DNA of 58,903 nucleotides from the NCBI GenBank assembly GCA_012517065.1, contig JAAYVR010000227.1:1-58903 (forward strand), in the 5' to 3' direction. Both the position numbers and the translations under genes were made by a program. The DNA is from Verrucomicrobiota bacterium (GTDB taxonomy: Bacteria; Verrucomicrobiota; Verrucomicrobiia; Limisphaerales; J093). This document shows, piece after piece, positions 28,710-37,351 of the stretch. How positions within the stretch are numbered: the first letter of the stretch is position 1; the number at the start of each line of letters is the position of its first letter. Below the pieces are notes generated by a model. That model was given only the letters and a program-made list of their open reading frames with translations, searched no databases and was not told where the DNA came from.

Positions 28710-29882
28710 ATGAAAACAAAGTACATCGAGTTATGCGTGAGCATCGTAATCTGCTGGTGCACGGCCATTGCCACCGCTCAGCCCGCCTTGAAGGAAGTGT
28801 TCAAGAATGACTTCCTCATCGGAGCGGCTTTGAATCCGTGGCAGGTTTCCGGGGCGAGCACCGGAGAAGCGCAGATCATCAAGAAGCATTTCAACACGGT
28901 TACCTCTGAAAACGCGCTCAAGTGGGGTAATATTCACCCAACGGCTGACCGGTACGCTTTTGCGCAGGCGGATAGTTTTGTCCAGTTTGGCCAGGAAAAC
29001 TCCATGTTCATCGTCGGCCACACACTGGTTTGGCACGCGCAAACGCCGCGCTGGGTGTTCAATGCTCAAGACGGAACACCGCTCGCAAAAGAAGCCTTGC
29101 TCGAGCGAATGCGCGAGCATATTCATGCCGTCGTCGGGCGTTACAAAGGCAAAATCCGAGGCTGGGACGTTGTAAACGAAGCGCTGAACAACGACGGAAC
29201 TCTGCGGCAATCTCCGTGGCTGCGAATAATTGGCGAGGATTACATTCTCAAAGCATTTCAGTTCGCGCACGAGGCAGACCCCGAAGCAGAGCTCTATTAC
29301 AACGATTACTCGCTCGAGGACGAATCGAAGCGCCAAGGCGCACTCGAACTCGTGCGCAAGCTGCAAGCCGCAGGCCTTAAGCTGACTGGCGTCGGTCTGC
29401 AGGGCCATTACAATCTCGACCGTCCAACTCCCCGGCAGATTGACGAGACAATCGCAGCATTTGCCAGGCTCGGACTGAAGGTGATGATCACAGAACTGGA
29501 CGTAAACGTGCTTCCAACCCCCGGCCCGGGCGGAGCCGACATATCGATGCGATTCAATGCCGACCCGAAACTGAATCCATACCCGAACGGTCTGCCCGAA
29601 GAAATGCAGCAGCGCCTTGCCCGGCGATACGCCGAGCTCTTCTCCGTTTTCCTAAAGCACAAACAGTCGGTCACTCGAGTCACATTCTGGGGAGTCACAG
29701 ACCGTAGCTCATGGCTCAACCACTTCCCCATCCGCGGTCGCACAAATTATCCGCTGCTCTTTGACCGCGACTGTCAGCCGAAACCCGCTTTCCATGCGGT
29801 CGTCGCCCTCAAGCAAAACTCTGCTAACGCGGAAATCTCACCAGCCACATCCTCGGATTCGCCCATGCCTTCACTACGGTGA
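28710..29882 (+). CDS. secreted GH10 endo-1,4-beta-xylanase
   Basis: 390 aa from the ATG at 28710, with a signal peptide (residues about 1-23). A single GH10 TIM barrel of normal length carries the conserved NTVTSENALKW, HTLVWHAQTPRW, the acid/base Glu157 in WDVVNEAL and the nucleophile Glu262 in MITELDV. It cuts the internal beta-1,4 bonds of xylan. It is the last gene of the four-gene unit starting at 24176; 52 bp separate it from GH43. The last 20 residues are Ser/Pro-rich and probably unstructured. Confidence 0.95.
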   Translation: MKTKYIELCVSIVICWCTAIATAQPALKEVFKNDFLIGAALNPWQVSGASTGEAQIIKKHFNTVTSENALKWGNIHPTADRYAFAQADSFVQFGQENSMFIVGHTLVWHAQTPRWVFNAQDGTPLAKEALLERMREHIHAVVGRYKGKIRGWDVVNEALNNDGTLRQSPWLRIIGEDYILKAFQFAHEADPEAELYYNDYSLEDESKRQGALELVRKLQAAGLKLTGVGLQGHYNLDRPTPRQIDETIAAFARLGLKVMITELDVNVLPTPGPGGADISMRFNADPKLNPYPNGLPEEMQQRLARRYAELFSVFLKHKQSVTRVTFWGVTDRSSWLNHFPIRGRTNYPLLFDRDCQPKPAFHAVVALKQNSANAEISPATSSDSPMPSLR

Positions 29883-29896
29883 GATTTCGGGGCTAA

Positions 29897-31132
29897 TTAT
29901 CTGTTCAGCCAAACGTCGATCCGTGGCGCATCCCAGTTGTATGGCTTGTTGAGCAGGTCAAGGTCGCCGTCGCCGTCCAGGTCTGCAAGCCGGGCTTCGT
30001 GCCAGCCATGTCCGACAACGAAGACTGTCTTCCGGAAGTTTCCGTTGCCGTCGCCGTAGAGAATCCATGCGGTGGCTTCGGGATGATCCGGTTCTTGTTT
30101 CTTTTCACTCCACTTGGCCATTTCCGCGCAGAAGATATCCAAATGACCATCACGATTGATGTCCCCCAACTGCAAGCTGTGCCCGTGGATGACCTCCCGG
30201 CCGATCAGGTCACAGCCTTTCCAATCGGCTGGAATTTCAGGGTTGCCAGTGCACTCATATAACATCACACGACCTTTGCCGTCCCCGGGCGAAATCACGA
30301 TCTGAGGATGCTTCGATTTCTTGAAATAGCCAGCGAAGATAAGACCGCCCGAGTCGGCAATCTTAATCTGCCGAAATTCATTCTTGCCCGTGCGCTTGTA
30401 CCAAGCGTTATAGGCCAGCAGATCAGGTGTCCCGTCCGCATCCACATCAAATGCGGACAACCCCTCTGTATAAGGAGTCGAGCCCGGTGCCGCGCCTGAG
30501 ATCACCTCGCTGCGCGCCCATTCCTTGTCCTCCCGCGGGTTTCCGGGTATCTCTGCAAGGAACAACGTTTTTGCCTGTTGGTTCCAGAAAGCCAGTTGTG
30601 GTTTGCCCGTGCCAAGGAAATCGGCAAAGCACTGGTCGTGATGTTGGTTCTTTCCGCTTCTCTTGATCGTGTGGCGTTTCCAAGGCGTGTTCTTGCCGAA
30701 ATGCGGACACGGGTTTTCCCACCACCAGACCTCATTGCTTTGCCAATCGCCACCAAAAACAACATCCGGATCGCCATCACCATCGATGTCCCACACTGCG
30801 CCACCCGCTTCAATAGTGAGGTAATCCTTTTCGATCACATGGAGGTCCCAACCAGCATTCGTCCGCCGGTACCACACAAGCGCAGGCGGTTTTTGGCGGA
30901 AACTGATTATGAAATCATTAAGTCCATCCTTGTCGAAATCTGCAACGAGGGCGCCTGTTTGCTGGGTTGAGCCGCCGGGCGGCTCGGGGATTTCACCTCG
31001 TTTGCTCGAAAGATTTCGCCACGCAGGGTCAGACGCATACGCGGCCTGCTGAAATGCGAACAATGCAAAGAAGATTGAAGTTACCTTGAACCAAAGCACG
31101 CCGTTGTCGGTCCTTGATTTCATCGATCGCAT
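29897..31132 (-). CDS. exported FG-GAP/VCBS-repeat protein
   Basis: 411 aa from the ATG at 31132; Met at 31123 is an equal alternative. A signal peptide (VTSIFFALFAFQQAAYA) leads into a seven-bladed propeller of calcium-binding blades: ADFDKDGLNDF, DIDGDGDPDVVFG, DVDADGTPDLL, DINRDGHLDIF and DLDGDGDLDLL are visible. Proteins of this kind are secreted or surface-bound; the ligand is unknown. It converges with the xylanase gene, 14 bp between stops. Confidence 0.85.
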   Translation of the reverse strand: MRSMKSRTDNGVLWFKVTSIFFALFAFQQAAYASDPAWRNLSSKRGEIPEPPGGSTQQTGALVADFDKDGLNDFIISFRQKPPALVWYRRTNAGWDLHVIEKDYLTIEAGGAVWDIDGDGDPDVVFGGDWQSNEVWWWENPCPHFGKNTPWKRHTIKRSGKNQHHDQCFADFLGTGKPQLAFWNQQAKTLFLAEIPGNPREDKEWARSEVISGAAPGSTPYTEGLSAFDVDADGTPDLLAYNAWYKRTGKNEFRQIKIADSGGLIFAGYFKKSKHPQIVISPGDGKGRVMLYECTGNPEIPADWKGCDLIGREVIHGHSLQLGDINRDGHLDIFCAEMAKWSEKKQEPDHPEATAWILYGDGNGNFRKTVFVVGHGWHEARLADLDGDGDLDLLNKPYNWDAPRIDVWLNR

Positions 31133-31189
31133 TCTTGTGATGTTGCCCAAATTATTGCAAGCGCTCACGCACCACGCTGCCGACTAGCC

Positions 31190-31375
31190 CGCAATGTTTG
31201 TAGGCCCGGCGTGGTCGGAACCAAAGTTGCCTGACGATCACCGCCCCGGCTCCAGCGCCACCCGGACCTTCACTCACGCCGGACTCCGAAATACCTTCTG
31301 CGACTCCGTCGCCACGAGAACCGCTCTGATCAAGCCCCCACTGGACGCGGCGCTGCCAGAGTAAATCCCAACCAC
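31190..31375 (+). repeat. dispersed palindromic repeat, family A, copy 4
   Basis: GGCCCGGCGTGGTCGGAACC and ACTCACGCCGGACTCCGAAA are the two arms; the tail CGACTCCGTCGCCACGAGAA and CCCCACTGGACGCGGCGCTG follows. The outer ATATTT is degenerate in this copy. It begins the 31169-32149 gene-free stretch, which is filled with repeats of families A, C and D. Confidence 0.75.
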
Positions 31376-31462
31376 ACGAAACTCTTCCGCCTAAATGCGC
31401 GACTCTGACCTGCCCCGGGCGCGACTTTGCCCGATGCGCGGAAAAACCCATCGCCGTTAGAG

Positions 31463-31710
31463 CTGCCGCGGATGCAGTGGGCGTTAGTAGGCGCGAAGCG
31501 TTTGGAGTGCGGCAGCTCGCTGCCGCTTTGTCTCTATGCCCAAATAACGTGCCTGTCCCCATATTGCCCCATTCGATACCGCCGCTGGTCCCGATGGTTT
31601 CCACGCGCTGCCGCGGATGTTGTGGGCGTTAGTAGGCGCGAAGCGCTTGGAGTGCGGCAGCTCGCTGCCGCTTTCTTTCTATGCCCAAACAACGTGTCTG
31701 TCCCCATATC
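31463..31710 (+). repeat. two tandem family C repeats, each ending in a GTGTCTGTC-type element
   Basis: Copies start at 31463 and about 31608, a period of about 145 bp. Each contains GTTAGTAGGCGCGAAGCG, the GCGGCAGC/GCTGCCGC hairpin and, about 20 bp later, AACGTGCCTGTCCCCATAT (first copy) or AACGTGTCTGTCCCCATAT (second copy). No gene is present; the reading frames through them are repeat translations. Confidence 0.78.
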
Positions 31711-31862
31711 CCATTCCCCGCCCAGATTCAGAAAACAGACACACGGTTACACTCGATGGGATCATTGCAATAACAGGCCTTGGATATCCGTGGCATTCGT
31801 GCCATCCGTGGTCGATCGACTCGATCTTGTCCTCGTTGAGCTTCTTGGCCGCGGATGGCGCG

Positions 31863-32070
31863 GATCACACGGATGCGCAAACAACTTGCCTGGAACCATA
31901 TCGGCATGACGCCGCAAACAGCGTGTCTGTCCCCATATCGGCGTCCGAGGGGTTCCTCCGCAGAGTTCGGCAGCCGCCGATTGGAACAGGGGACAATCTG
32001 CAGGCCACGCCGCAGTCAGGGGACAAAACCCGAACAACGTGCCTGTCACCTTCTTCAGCAGCTCCAGCAG
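31863..32070 (+). repeat. composite repeat, family D, copy 1
   Basis: GCAAACAACTTGCCTGGAAC, GTGTCTGTCCCCATATCGGC, then CAGCCGCCGATTGGAACAGG, GTCAGGGGACAAAACCC and a final AACGTGCCTGTCACC. The same order of blocks recurs at 35796, 43640 (inverted) and 49788. Confidence 0.75.
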
Positions 32071-32149
32071 AAACACGCCGAGCGACAAACTGCACATCTT
32101 CTGTTGCTACCGGTTGTCAGGTCCGCGCAGGTTTGCCTAGAATGCCTCC

Positions 32150-35100
32150 GTGAATGCCGTGCCCTTTCCATTTGGCAGTCTGGCCGCCGCCCTGTCCGTC
32201 ACGTTTGCCATTTCACTCTACGGTGCCGACATCACTTACCGGGCAGCAGTCTGGCAAGCCGATGTCCCGGGCGGAGACCCGCAACTGGTCAGGTTCGTCA
32301 CCGACCAGGTTCTTGCGGCGGGCTACGTGGTCGAACAGCTCGACAGCGTTGCACTCACCAACACCGCCATCTTACAGACCAATCGCTTCGATCTTCTGGC
32401 CCTGCCGAATGCCCGCATTATTCCAGTCGAAGCGGCCCCGGCTATCGAGGCGTACCTTCGCCAAGGCGGGGATTTGATGGCTCTTGGATTGCCAGGTTGG
32501 GACGAGCCGCGTTTCCGAATCGGCGGTCAATGGCTTTCCCGCCAAAGCTTCGAGGCGATTTTGTTCGAGCAGCGCTCTGAAAACGCGTTGCTCGACCTGA
32601 CAGAAGATGACCCAACTCGGTGGAGACGGCATACGAACGAACCGCAGTCTGAATCGCACCGTGAAATCATCACCGAGTCCGGAACCCGCTGCCTTCATGT
32701 CACAGTGGGTAACCTGACTGGCTGGGACGCGGTTGAACCTCTGGATGTGCGTGTACCTTTTCCGGACGGGCACAGTCTGACCTGTTTCCGCGCCCGAGGC
32801 GGACCGCGCACGCGCCAGTTGGCTGTCGAATGGATCGAGTCGGACGGCTCGCGCTGGATCGCATCGGTGAATCTGAGCACGAACTGGCAGCGTTACGTGT
32901 TGCCACCGGAAGCGTTCAAGGCCTGGGAACCGCGGGGCGGACGCGGCGGTCCCGGTGACCGGGTGAACGTCCGCCAAGCGGCTCGGTTTACAGTAGGGCT
33001 GGCTTTTTCACACAACGCGCTCGAGCCGGGTCCGCACGAGTACTGGATCTCCGAGTTGGGCACGGCTCCCAATCCATTCGGTAATGCGGTGTTTCCCGAC
33101 ACGCCGCGCCTGCCGCGGCTGGAATCTTTTTCACCCGCGTACATGTGCTATCCATTGACGGTTCCCGCCGTGATTGTCCCGGCCGAACTTGTCGGTCCCT
33201 TCACCAACTTGACTGGTCTGCCAGACGATGGGCTGTTGCTGCGGGCGCTGCATCCGCGTCCTCGCGGGGTTGGGTTCGACCAAGGCGGGTCGTTTCGTTG
33301 GATTTCTGCAATCGAAGTGCACAGCGCGAGTGGGGACGAATTCCTTGGCACGATTGGAGCTCTGTTGGTCCACTGGCGGCCGCCATACACCGGCGGCCTT
33401 TGGGCGTTGCTGACCCCGGCCGAATCTCGGTTTTACGAATCGGTGCATGTCCGGTCCTGGGTTTCCCAGCTCTTGGAGCGTGTGAAACGCGGGGTGTTTC
33501 TGGTCGAAGGCGGGGCGGACCGTTTTGCAGGCTTTGCTCGAACCAATCAGTCCTCACTTGCTGCATCGGAGCATCGCGTGGGCGCGACGGCCGTTAACTT
33601 CGGCAAAGAACCGGCAGAAGCGCTTGAGCTTGAACTGCTGGTCGAAAGCCCCGCTGCCACCAAGGGAGGATCGGGGATGCCGCGGACGTGGCAGTTCACT
33701 TTGCCAGCTGGGGCAACGATGACCAAGGAGTGCCAGGTCCGAATCTCACACCCAGAGCAAGGGGCTCTTAAGGCTCGCGCGTTGCTCAAGCTCAATCCGG
33801 AGTGCAGCGACCGGCTCGAGCACGACATTCTGATGCTTAAACCCAAGAAAGAGCCTCGTTTCATCGAAGCTCGAGATGGCGGTTTTTGGCTTGGCGACCA
33901 GCCATGGAAAGCCCATGGCGTGAACTACATGCCATCTTCGGGAATCGGCGTGACTGGTGACACTTTCGAGCATTGGCTGGATCGCGGCGCGTATGACCCA
34001 ATGGTAATCCAACGGGACCTGGAACGCATCAAGCATATGGGGCTCAACGCAGTCAGCGCGTTCATATATCATCGCTCGCTGCGGCGCGGGCATCTGCTTG
34101 ATTTCCTTGGCCGTTGTGAGGCCTTGGGACTCAAGGTCAATCTCTCCCTGCGACCGGGCACACCAATGGACTTCCGATGGACCGAAATGAGGGAGATCAT
34201 CGAGGTCTGTCGCTTGGCAGAGAATGACACTGTGTTCGCCTACGACCTCGCGTGGGAACCAAGTCACTACGACGAGGCTTATCAGCGGAAACACTACACG
34301 CAGGCATGGAATGATTGGGTGCGCCAGCGCCATGGTTCGGTCGAGGCAGCAGCCCGTGCTTGGGGTGACGAGACATTCGCCTGCGTGCGCCGCCCGACCA
34401 GCAGCTTGCTTGACGTGCCGCCCATGCGGCTCCTCACCCAGGACGGGCCGTGGCGGTCCATGGCGGCGGATTATCGCCGGTTCTTGGACGAACTCCTTGC
34501 TGCGAAGTATGGGGAAGCACGCCGTCTGGTGAAGTCCGTCGATCCCCATCACCCGGTCAGCTTTCGGATGCAGTTCGCAGGCGATCCAACGTTCAACCAA
34601 CCGCATCTCCTGCCGTACGATTTCTATGGGTTGCGCGATGCTGTCGATATTTGGGAGCCGGAAGCATACGGCCGGATTGGGGATTGGACACAGGTCCGCC
34701 CCGGCCACTTCACGGCCGCCTACGCGAGACTGTGCGATCCGGCAAAGCCGCTGGTGTGGGCCGAGATGGGGTTTGATTGCTTGGACAAACAGACAAAAAG
34801 CCCCAGCCCCGCAAAACTCCAGTTCGCCGCCAGTTACTACACAGATTTCTACAGGCTGCTCATTGAGTCCGGCGCCGATGGCATCTTCTTCTGGTGGTAC
34901 CCGGGCGGCTACCGCGTCAACGAAGACAGCGACTACGGCATCATCAACCCGGACGGTACCGACCGGCCCGTCACGCGCGTGATCCGTGAATGGGGACAGA
35001 GATTCCTCGTCGCACCCAAACCGCTTGCGCCGGTCGAATGGATCGAGGTGGATCGCGACCGAGACGCACGCGGCCTGCCGGGCTTGTACGAATCAGTGAA

Positions 35101-35179
35101 GGATGAGTACTGGCGGGCAATCGACCAAGGCAAAGCAGTGCGATTGAAATGGTCCACGACAGCCAAACCCATCCGATAG
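32150..35179 (+). CDS. large secreted clan GH-A glycosidase (beta-galactosidase-like)
   Basis: 1009 aa from a GTG start with a signal peptide (LAAALSVTFAISLYGA). Residues about 30-130 form a ThuA/glutamine-amidotransferase-like beta-galactosidase accessory domain (LALPNARIIPV, YLRQGGDLMALG). A central beta region (about 170-560) precedes a TIM barrel (about 575-960), which begins WKAHGVNYMPSS and carries LAWEPSHYD (Glu about 703, acid/base) and VWAEMGFD (Glu about 872, nucleophile). The layout resembles GH42/GH5-like enzymes on long secreted scaffolds. The substrate is unknown. Repeat-rich DNA isolates it on both sides, so it is probably transcribed alone. Confidence 0.78.
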   Translation: MNAVPFPFGSLAAALSVTFAISLYGADITYRAAVWQADVPGGDPQLVRFVTDQVLAAGYVVEQLDSVALTNTAILQTNRFDLLALPNARIIPVEAAPAIEAYLRQGGDLMALGLPGWDEPRFRIGGQWLSRQSFEAILFEQRSENALLDLTEDDPTRWRRHTNEPQSESHREIITESGTRCLHVTVGNLTGWDAVEPLDVRVPFPDGHSLTCFRARGGPRTRQLAVEWIESDGSRWIASVNLSTNWQRYVLPPEAFKAWEPRGGRGGPGDRVNVRQAARFTVGLAFSHNALEPGPHEYWISELGTAPNPFGNAVFPDTPRLPRLESFSPAYMCYPLTVPAVIVPAELVGPFTNLTGLPDDGLLLRALHPRPRGVGFDQGGSFRWISAIEVHSASGDEFLGTIGALLVHWRPPYTGGLWALLTPAESRFYESVHVRSWVSQLLERVKRGVFLVEGGADRFAGFARTNQSSLAASEHRVGATAVNFGKEPAEALELELLVESPAATKGGSGMPRTWQFTLPAGATMTKECQVRISHPEQGALKARALLKLNPECSDRLEHDILMLKPKKEPRFIEARDGGFWLGDQPWKAHGVNYMPSSGIGVTGDTFEHWLDRGAYDPMVIQRDLERIKHMGLNAVSAFIYHRSLRRGHLLDFLGRCEALGLKVNLSLRPGTPMDFRWTEMREIIEVCRLAENDTVFAYDLAWEPSHYDEAYQRKHYTQAWNDWVRQRHGSVEAAARAWGDETFACVRRPTSSLLDVPPMRLLTQDGPWRSMAADYRRFLDELLAAKYGEARRLVKSVDPHHPVSFRMQFAGDPTFNQPHLLPYDFYGLRDAVDIWEPEAYGRIGDWTQVRPGHFTAAYARLCDPAKPLVWAEMGFDCLDKQTKSPSPAKLQFAASYYTDFYRLLIESGADGIFFWWYPGGYRVNEDSDYGIINPDGTDRPVTRVIREWGQRFLVAPKPLAPVEWIEVDRDRDARGLPGLYESVKDEYWRAIDQGKAVRLKWSTTAKPIR

Positions 35180-35288
35180 AGCAAGGGCTCGTCAGGTGGG
35201 GTTGCCAGACCCAGCGACCTAACAAGGAAAGCTCACCCGGCCACGCTCCCCCAGATATACCCGTGTCTTCAATCCCGTGAGATTTACC

Positions 35289-35454
35289 GGCCCGCATATT
35301 TGCCAGCCCGGCGTAGCCGGAACCAAAGTCGCCTGACGGGCAACGCCCCCGGGCTCTTGGACCCCACCCATACCTTCAGTCACGCCGGGCTGGGAAATAT
35401 CTCCTGCAACTCCGTCGCAAGGAAGAGCGCGCTGATCCCAATGGTTTCTCCCCC
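35289..35454 (+). repeat. dispersed palindromic repeat, family A, copy 5
   Basis: CATATTTGCCAGCCCGGCGT and CACGCCGGGCTGGGAAATAT are the arms, the most symmetrical of the five copies. The tail CGCGCTGATCCCAATGGTTT leads straight into family C at 35455. Confidence 0.8.
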
Positions 35455-35572
35455 GCTGCCGCGGATGCAGGGGGCGTTGATAGCCGCGAAGCGCTTGGAG
35501 TGCGGCAGCTTGCTGCCGCTTTGTTTGCATTCAAAAACTCCGTGCCTGTCCCCATATCCCATATTCCCCATC
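35455..35572 (+). repeat. dispersed repeat, family C, copy 4, with terminal GTGCCTGTC element
   Basis: GCTGCCGCGGATGCAGG, GAAGCGCTTGGAGTGCGG, hairpin GCGGCAGCTTGCTGCCGC, then CTCCGTGCCTGTCCCCATAT. Downstream, 35580-35795 contains two half-related blocks (CCCGTTTCGATCCCGCAAAT and CCCGTTTAGATCACGCAAAT, each followed by ACCGG), an internal duplication with no gene. Confidence 0.75.
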
Positions 35573-35795
35573 AGCCAGATGACCGGTCATGCGACCCGTT
35601 TCGATCCCGCAAATCGGGCCACCGAACATAGACCGGTTGGATGCGGCGAAGAATCGCCGCGCTCCTGCCGGCGCGTTGGAAGAAACACCGACGGCCGGGA
35701 GCGCGGCCGTCCTCGGCCGCATCAACCCGACGACTGACCCTATGCCCCGTTTAGATCACGCAAATGCAGCATCCGAACATTCACCGGCCGGAATC

Positions 35796-36210
35796 CGCAA
35801 ACAACGTGCCTGGAACCAGATCGGCATGACGTAGAAAACAATGTGTCTGTCCCCATATCGGCATTCGAGGGGTTCCACCGCAGACTTCGGCAGCAGCCGA
35901 TTGGAACAAGGGGCAATTCGCTGGCCAGGCCGTAATCAGGGGACAAAACCCAAACAACGTGTCTGTCCCTCTATTTGGGTCCACAACCACACAACGAGCC
36001 TGTCACTCTATTTCTTGTTGGATCTGCGTGGGCGGCAGGCGGCTTGTACAGCATCAAGTTATTTGCCGCCGCATTTGGTTGCCAAGGAACAAGGTGGCGG
36101 CGGAACCGCCACAGTTTATCGAGGCGTGCCATGCACCAAGAGCGGCGGGTTCCAGTTCGGCGTTATTTCACCGGACGCTTGGTCGGTCTGAAGCCGAGCC
36201 GCGCTAAAGG
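35796..36210 (+). repeat. composite repeat, family D, copy 2 (long form)
   Basis: The first half repeats the blocks of 31863-32070. The second half starts at AACGTGTCTGTCCCTCTATT (about 35956) and continues through CATCAAGTTATTTGCCGCCG and AAGAGCGGCGGGTTCCAGTT to about 36210. This second half is shared with the inverted copy at 43640 and with 49905-50128. It is the main content of the gene-free stretch before 36360. Confidence 0.75.
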
Positions 36211-36359
36211 TTATCAGCCCGGGCTTATTCGCACTCAACGGCCAGCGCAATCGTGACCTGTGGGCGGGTCAACGGATTGCCGTTAGCGGAGTTTTTGTTT
36301 GACCAATCCTGTCCCAACGTTCAAAAGCGGGGGTGAAACACACATTAACGGGAGTTCAT

Positions 36360-37328
36360 ATGAGAGCCGAAATCAGTCGTCGATCGTTCGTCAAAGGAGC
36401 GTTGATTGGAAGTGCCGGGATAGCACTTGCGAAGGCGAACTCAGCCGAGCAGCGCGCCGACAAGACCGGTGCGTCGGCAGAATCACAACTCCCGAAAGGG
36501 CGCATAGGAAAAATGGAGGTAAGCCGACTTTTGCTCGGCGGCAATCTCTTGACACATTACACCCACAGTCGCGACCTGCGGTATGTTTACAACCTCGCCG
36601 CCCATTACAACACGGACGAAAAAATCTTGGAGACATTGGCCGTCGCCGAAGCCAATGGAATCAATACCGTCGTCATGCACAATCCACCTCATCCGATGTC
36701 GCTCCTCCGTCGATATCGCAAGGAGCGCGGCGGTAGGATTCAGTGGATCATCTGTCCGACCGCACCAGTCGAGCCGGACATGGTTAAGTACCGACGGGAA
36801 GTCGAGGAGTTGGTAAAGGACGGCTGCGAGGCAATCTATCTGTGGGGAGTACACGCAGATGCACTGACAAACTCGGACCGGATCGACCTGATAGCGAAGG
36901 CGGTTGAGGTGCCGCGCAGTTTTGGTCTGCTTTCTGGTGTGGGCGCGCATTCGCTTGACGTGATCAAAGCCTGCGAAGAACAGGGCGTGAAAGCCGATTT
37001 CTACATCAAGACTTTCCATCACCACAATTATCCGACCGGCCCGAAGCCCGACCAACTTTCTGCGCCGTACAACGAGTTCCCCGGCTATTGGTGCCGGAAT
37101 CCCGAAGAAACTGCCGCTTTCATGAAACAGGTCAAGAAACCATGGATCGCCTTCAAAACAATGGCAGCAGGGGCGATTCCGCCCGCGGATGCATTCAATT
37201 ACGTGTTTGCGAACGGCGCCGATTTTGTCCTTGCAGGAATGTTCGACTTCGAGATTGCCGAGGACGTTAAGATCGCGTGTGAGGCTTTTCAGAAAGCGCG
37301 CAATCGGGAACGCCCTTGGATGGCCTGA
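36360..37328 (+). CDS. Tat-exported aldo/keto-reductase-like TIM-barrel protein
   Basis: 322 aa from the ATG at 36360, which has a good ribosome-binding site (GGGAG, 8 nt upstream) and puts a twin-arginine signal (SRRSFVKGALIG) at residues 6-17. A GTG start at 36333 is possible but less likely. The rest resembles the aldo/keto reductase-like barrel of Bacteroidetes and Verrucomicrobia (MEVSRLLLGGNLL, VAEANGINTVVMHNP, FKTMAAGAIPP). Export by Tat suggests folding with a cofactor in the cytoplasm. The next gene starts 23 bp after the stop, so the pair is probably an operon acting on the same sugar derivative. Confidence 0.8.
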   Translation: MRAEISRRSFVKGALIGSAGIALAKANSAEQRADKTGASAESQLPKGRIGKMEVSRLLLGGNLLTHYTHSRDLRYVYNLAAHYNTDEKILETLAVAEANGINTVVMHNPPHPMSLLRRYRKERGGRIQWIICPTAPVEPDMVKYRREVEELVKDGCEAIYLWGVHADALTNSDRIDLIAKAVEVPRSFGLLSGVGAHSLDVIKACEEQGVKADFYIKTFHHHNYPTGPKPDQLSAPYNEFPGYWCRNPEETAAFMKQVKKPWIAFKTMAAGAIPPADAFNYVFANGADFVLAGMFDFEIAEDVKIACEAFQKARNRERPWMA

Positions 37329-37351
37329 CAACCGCCGTGACGCGATTTATT

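Noticed and set aside
31463-31710. Reading frames translating to GAKRLECGSSLPL-type peptides at several places
   Set aside because: They are translations of repeat family C and occur at every copy; no start site, spacing or family supports a gene.
32372-34708. Long minus-strand frames opposite the 1009-aa glycosidase gene
   Set aside because: High-GC antisense shadows of a gene with clear signal peptide, domains and catalytic residues on the plus strand.
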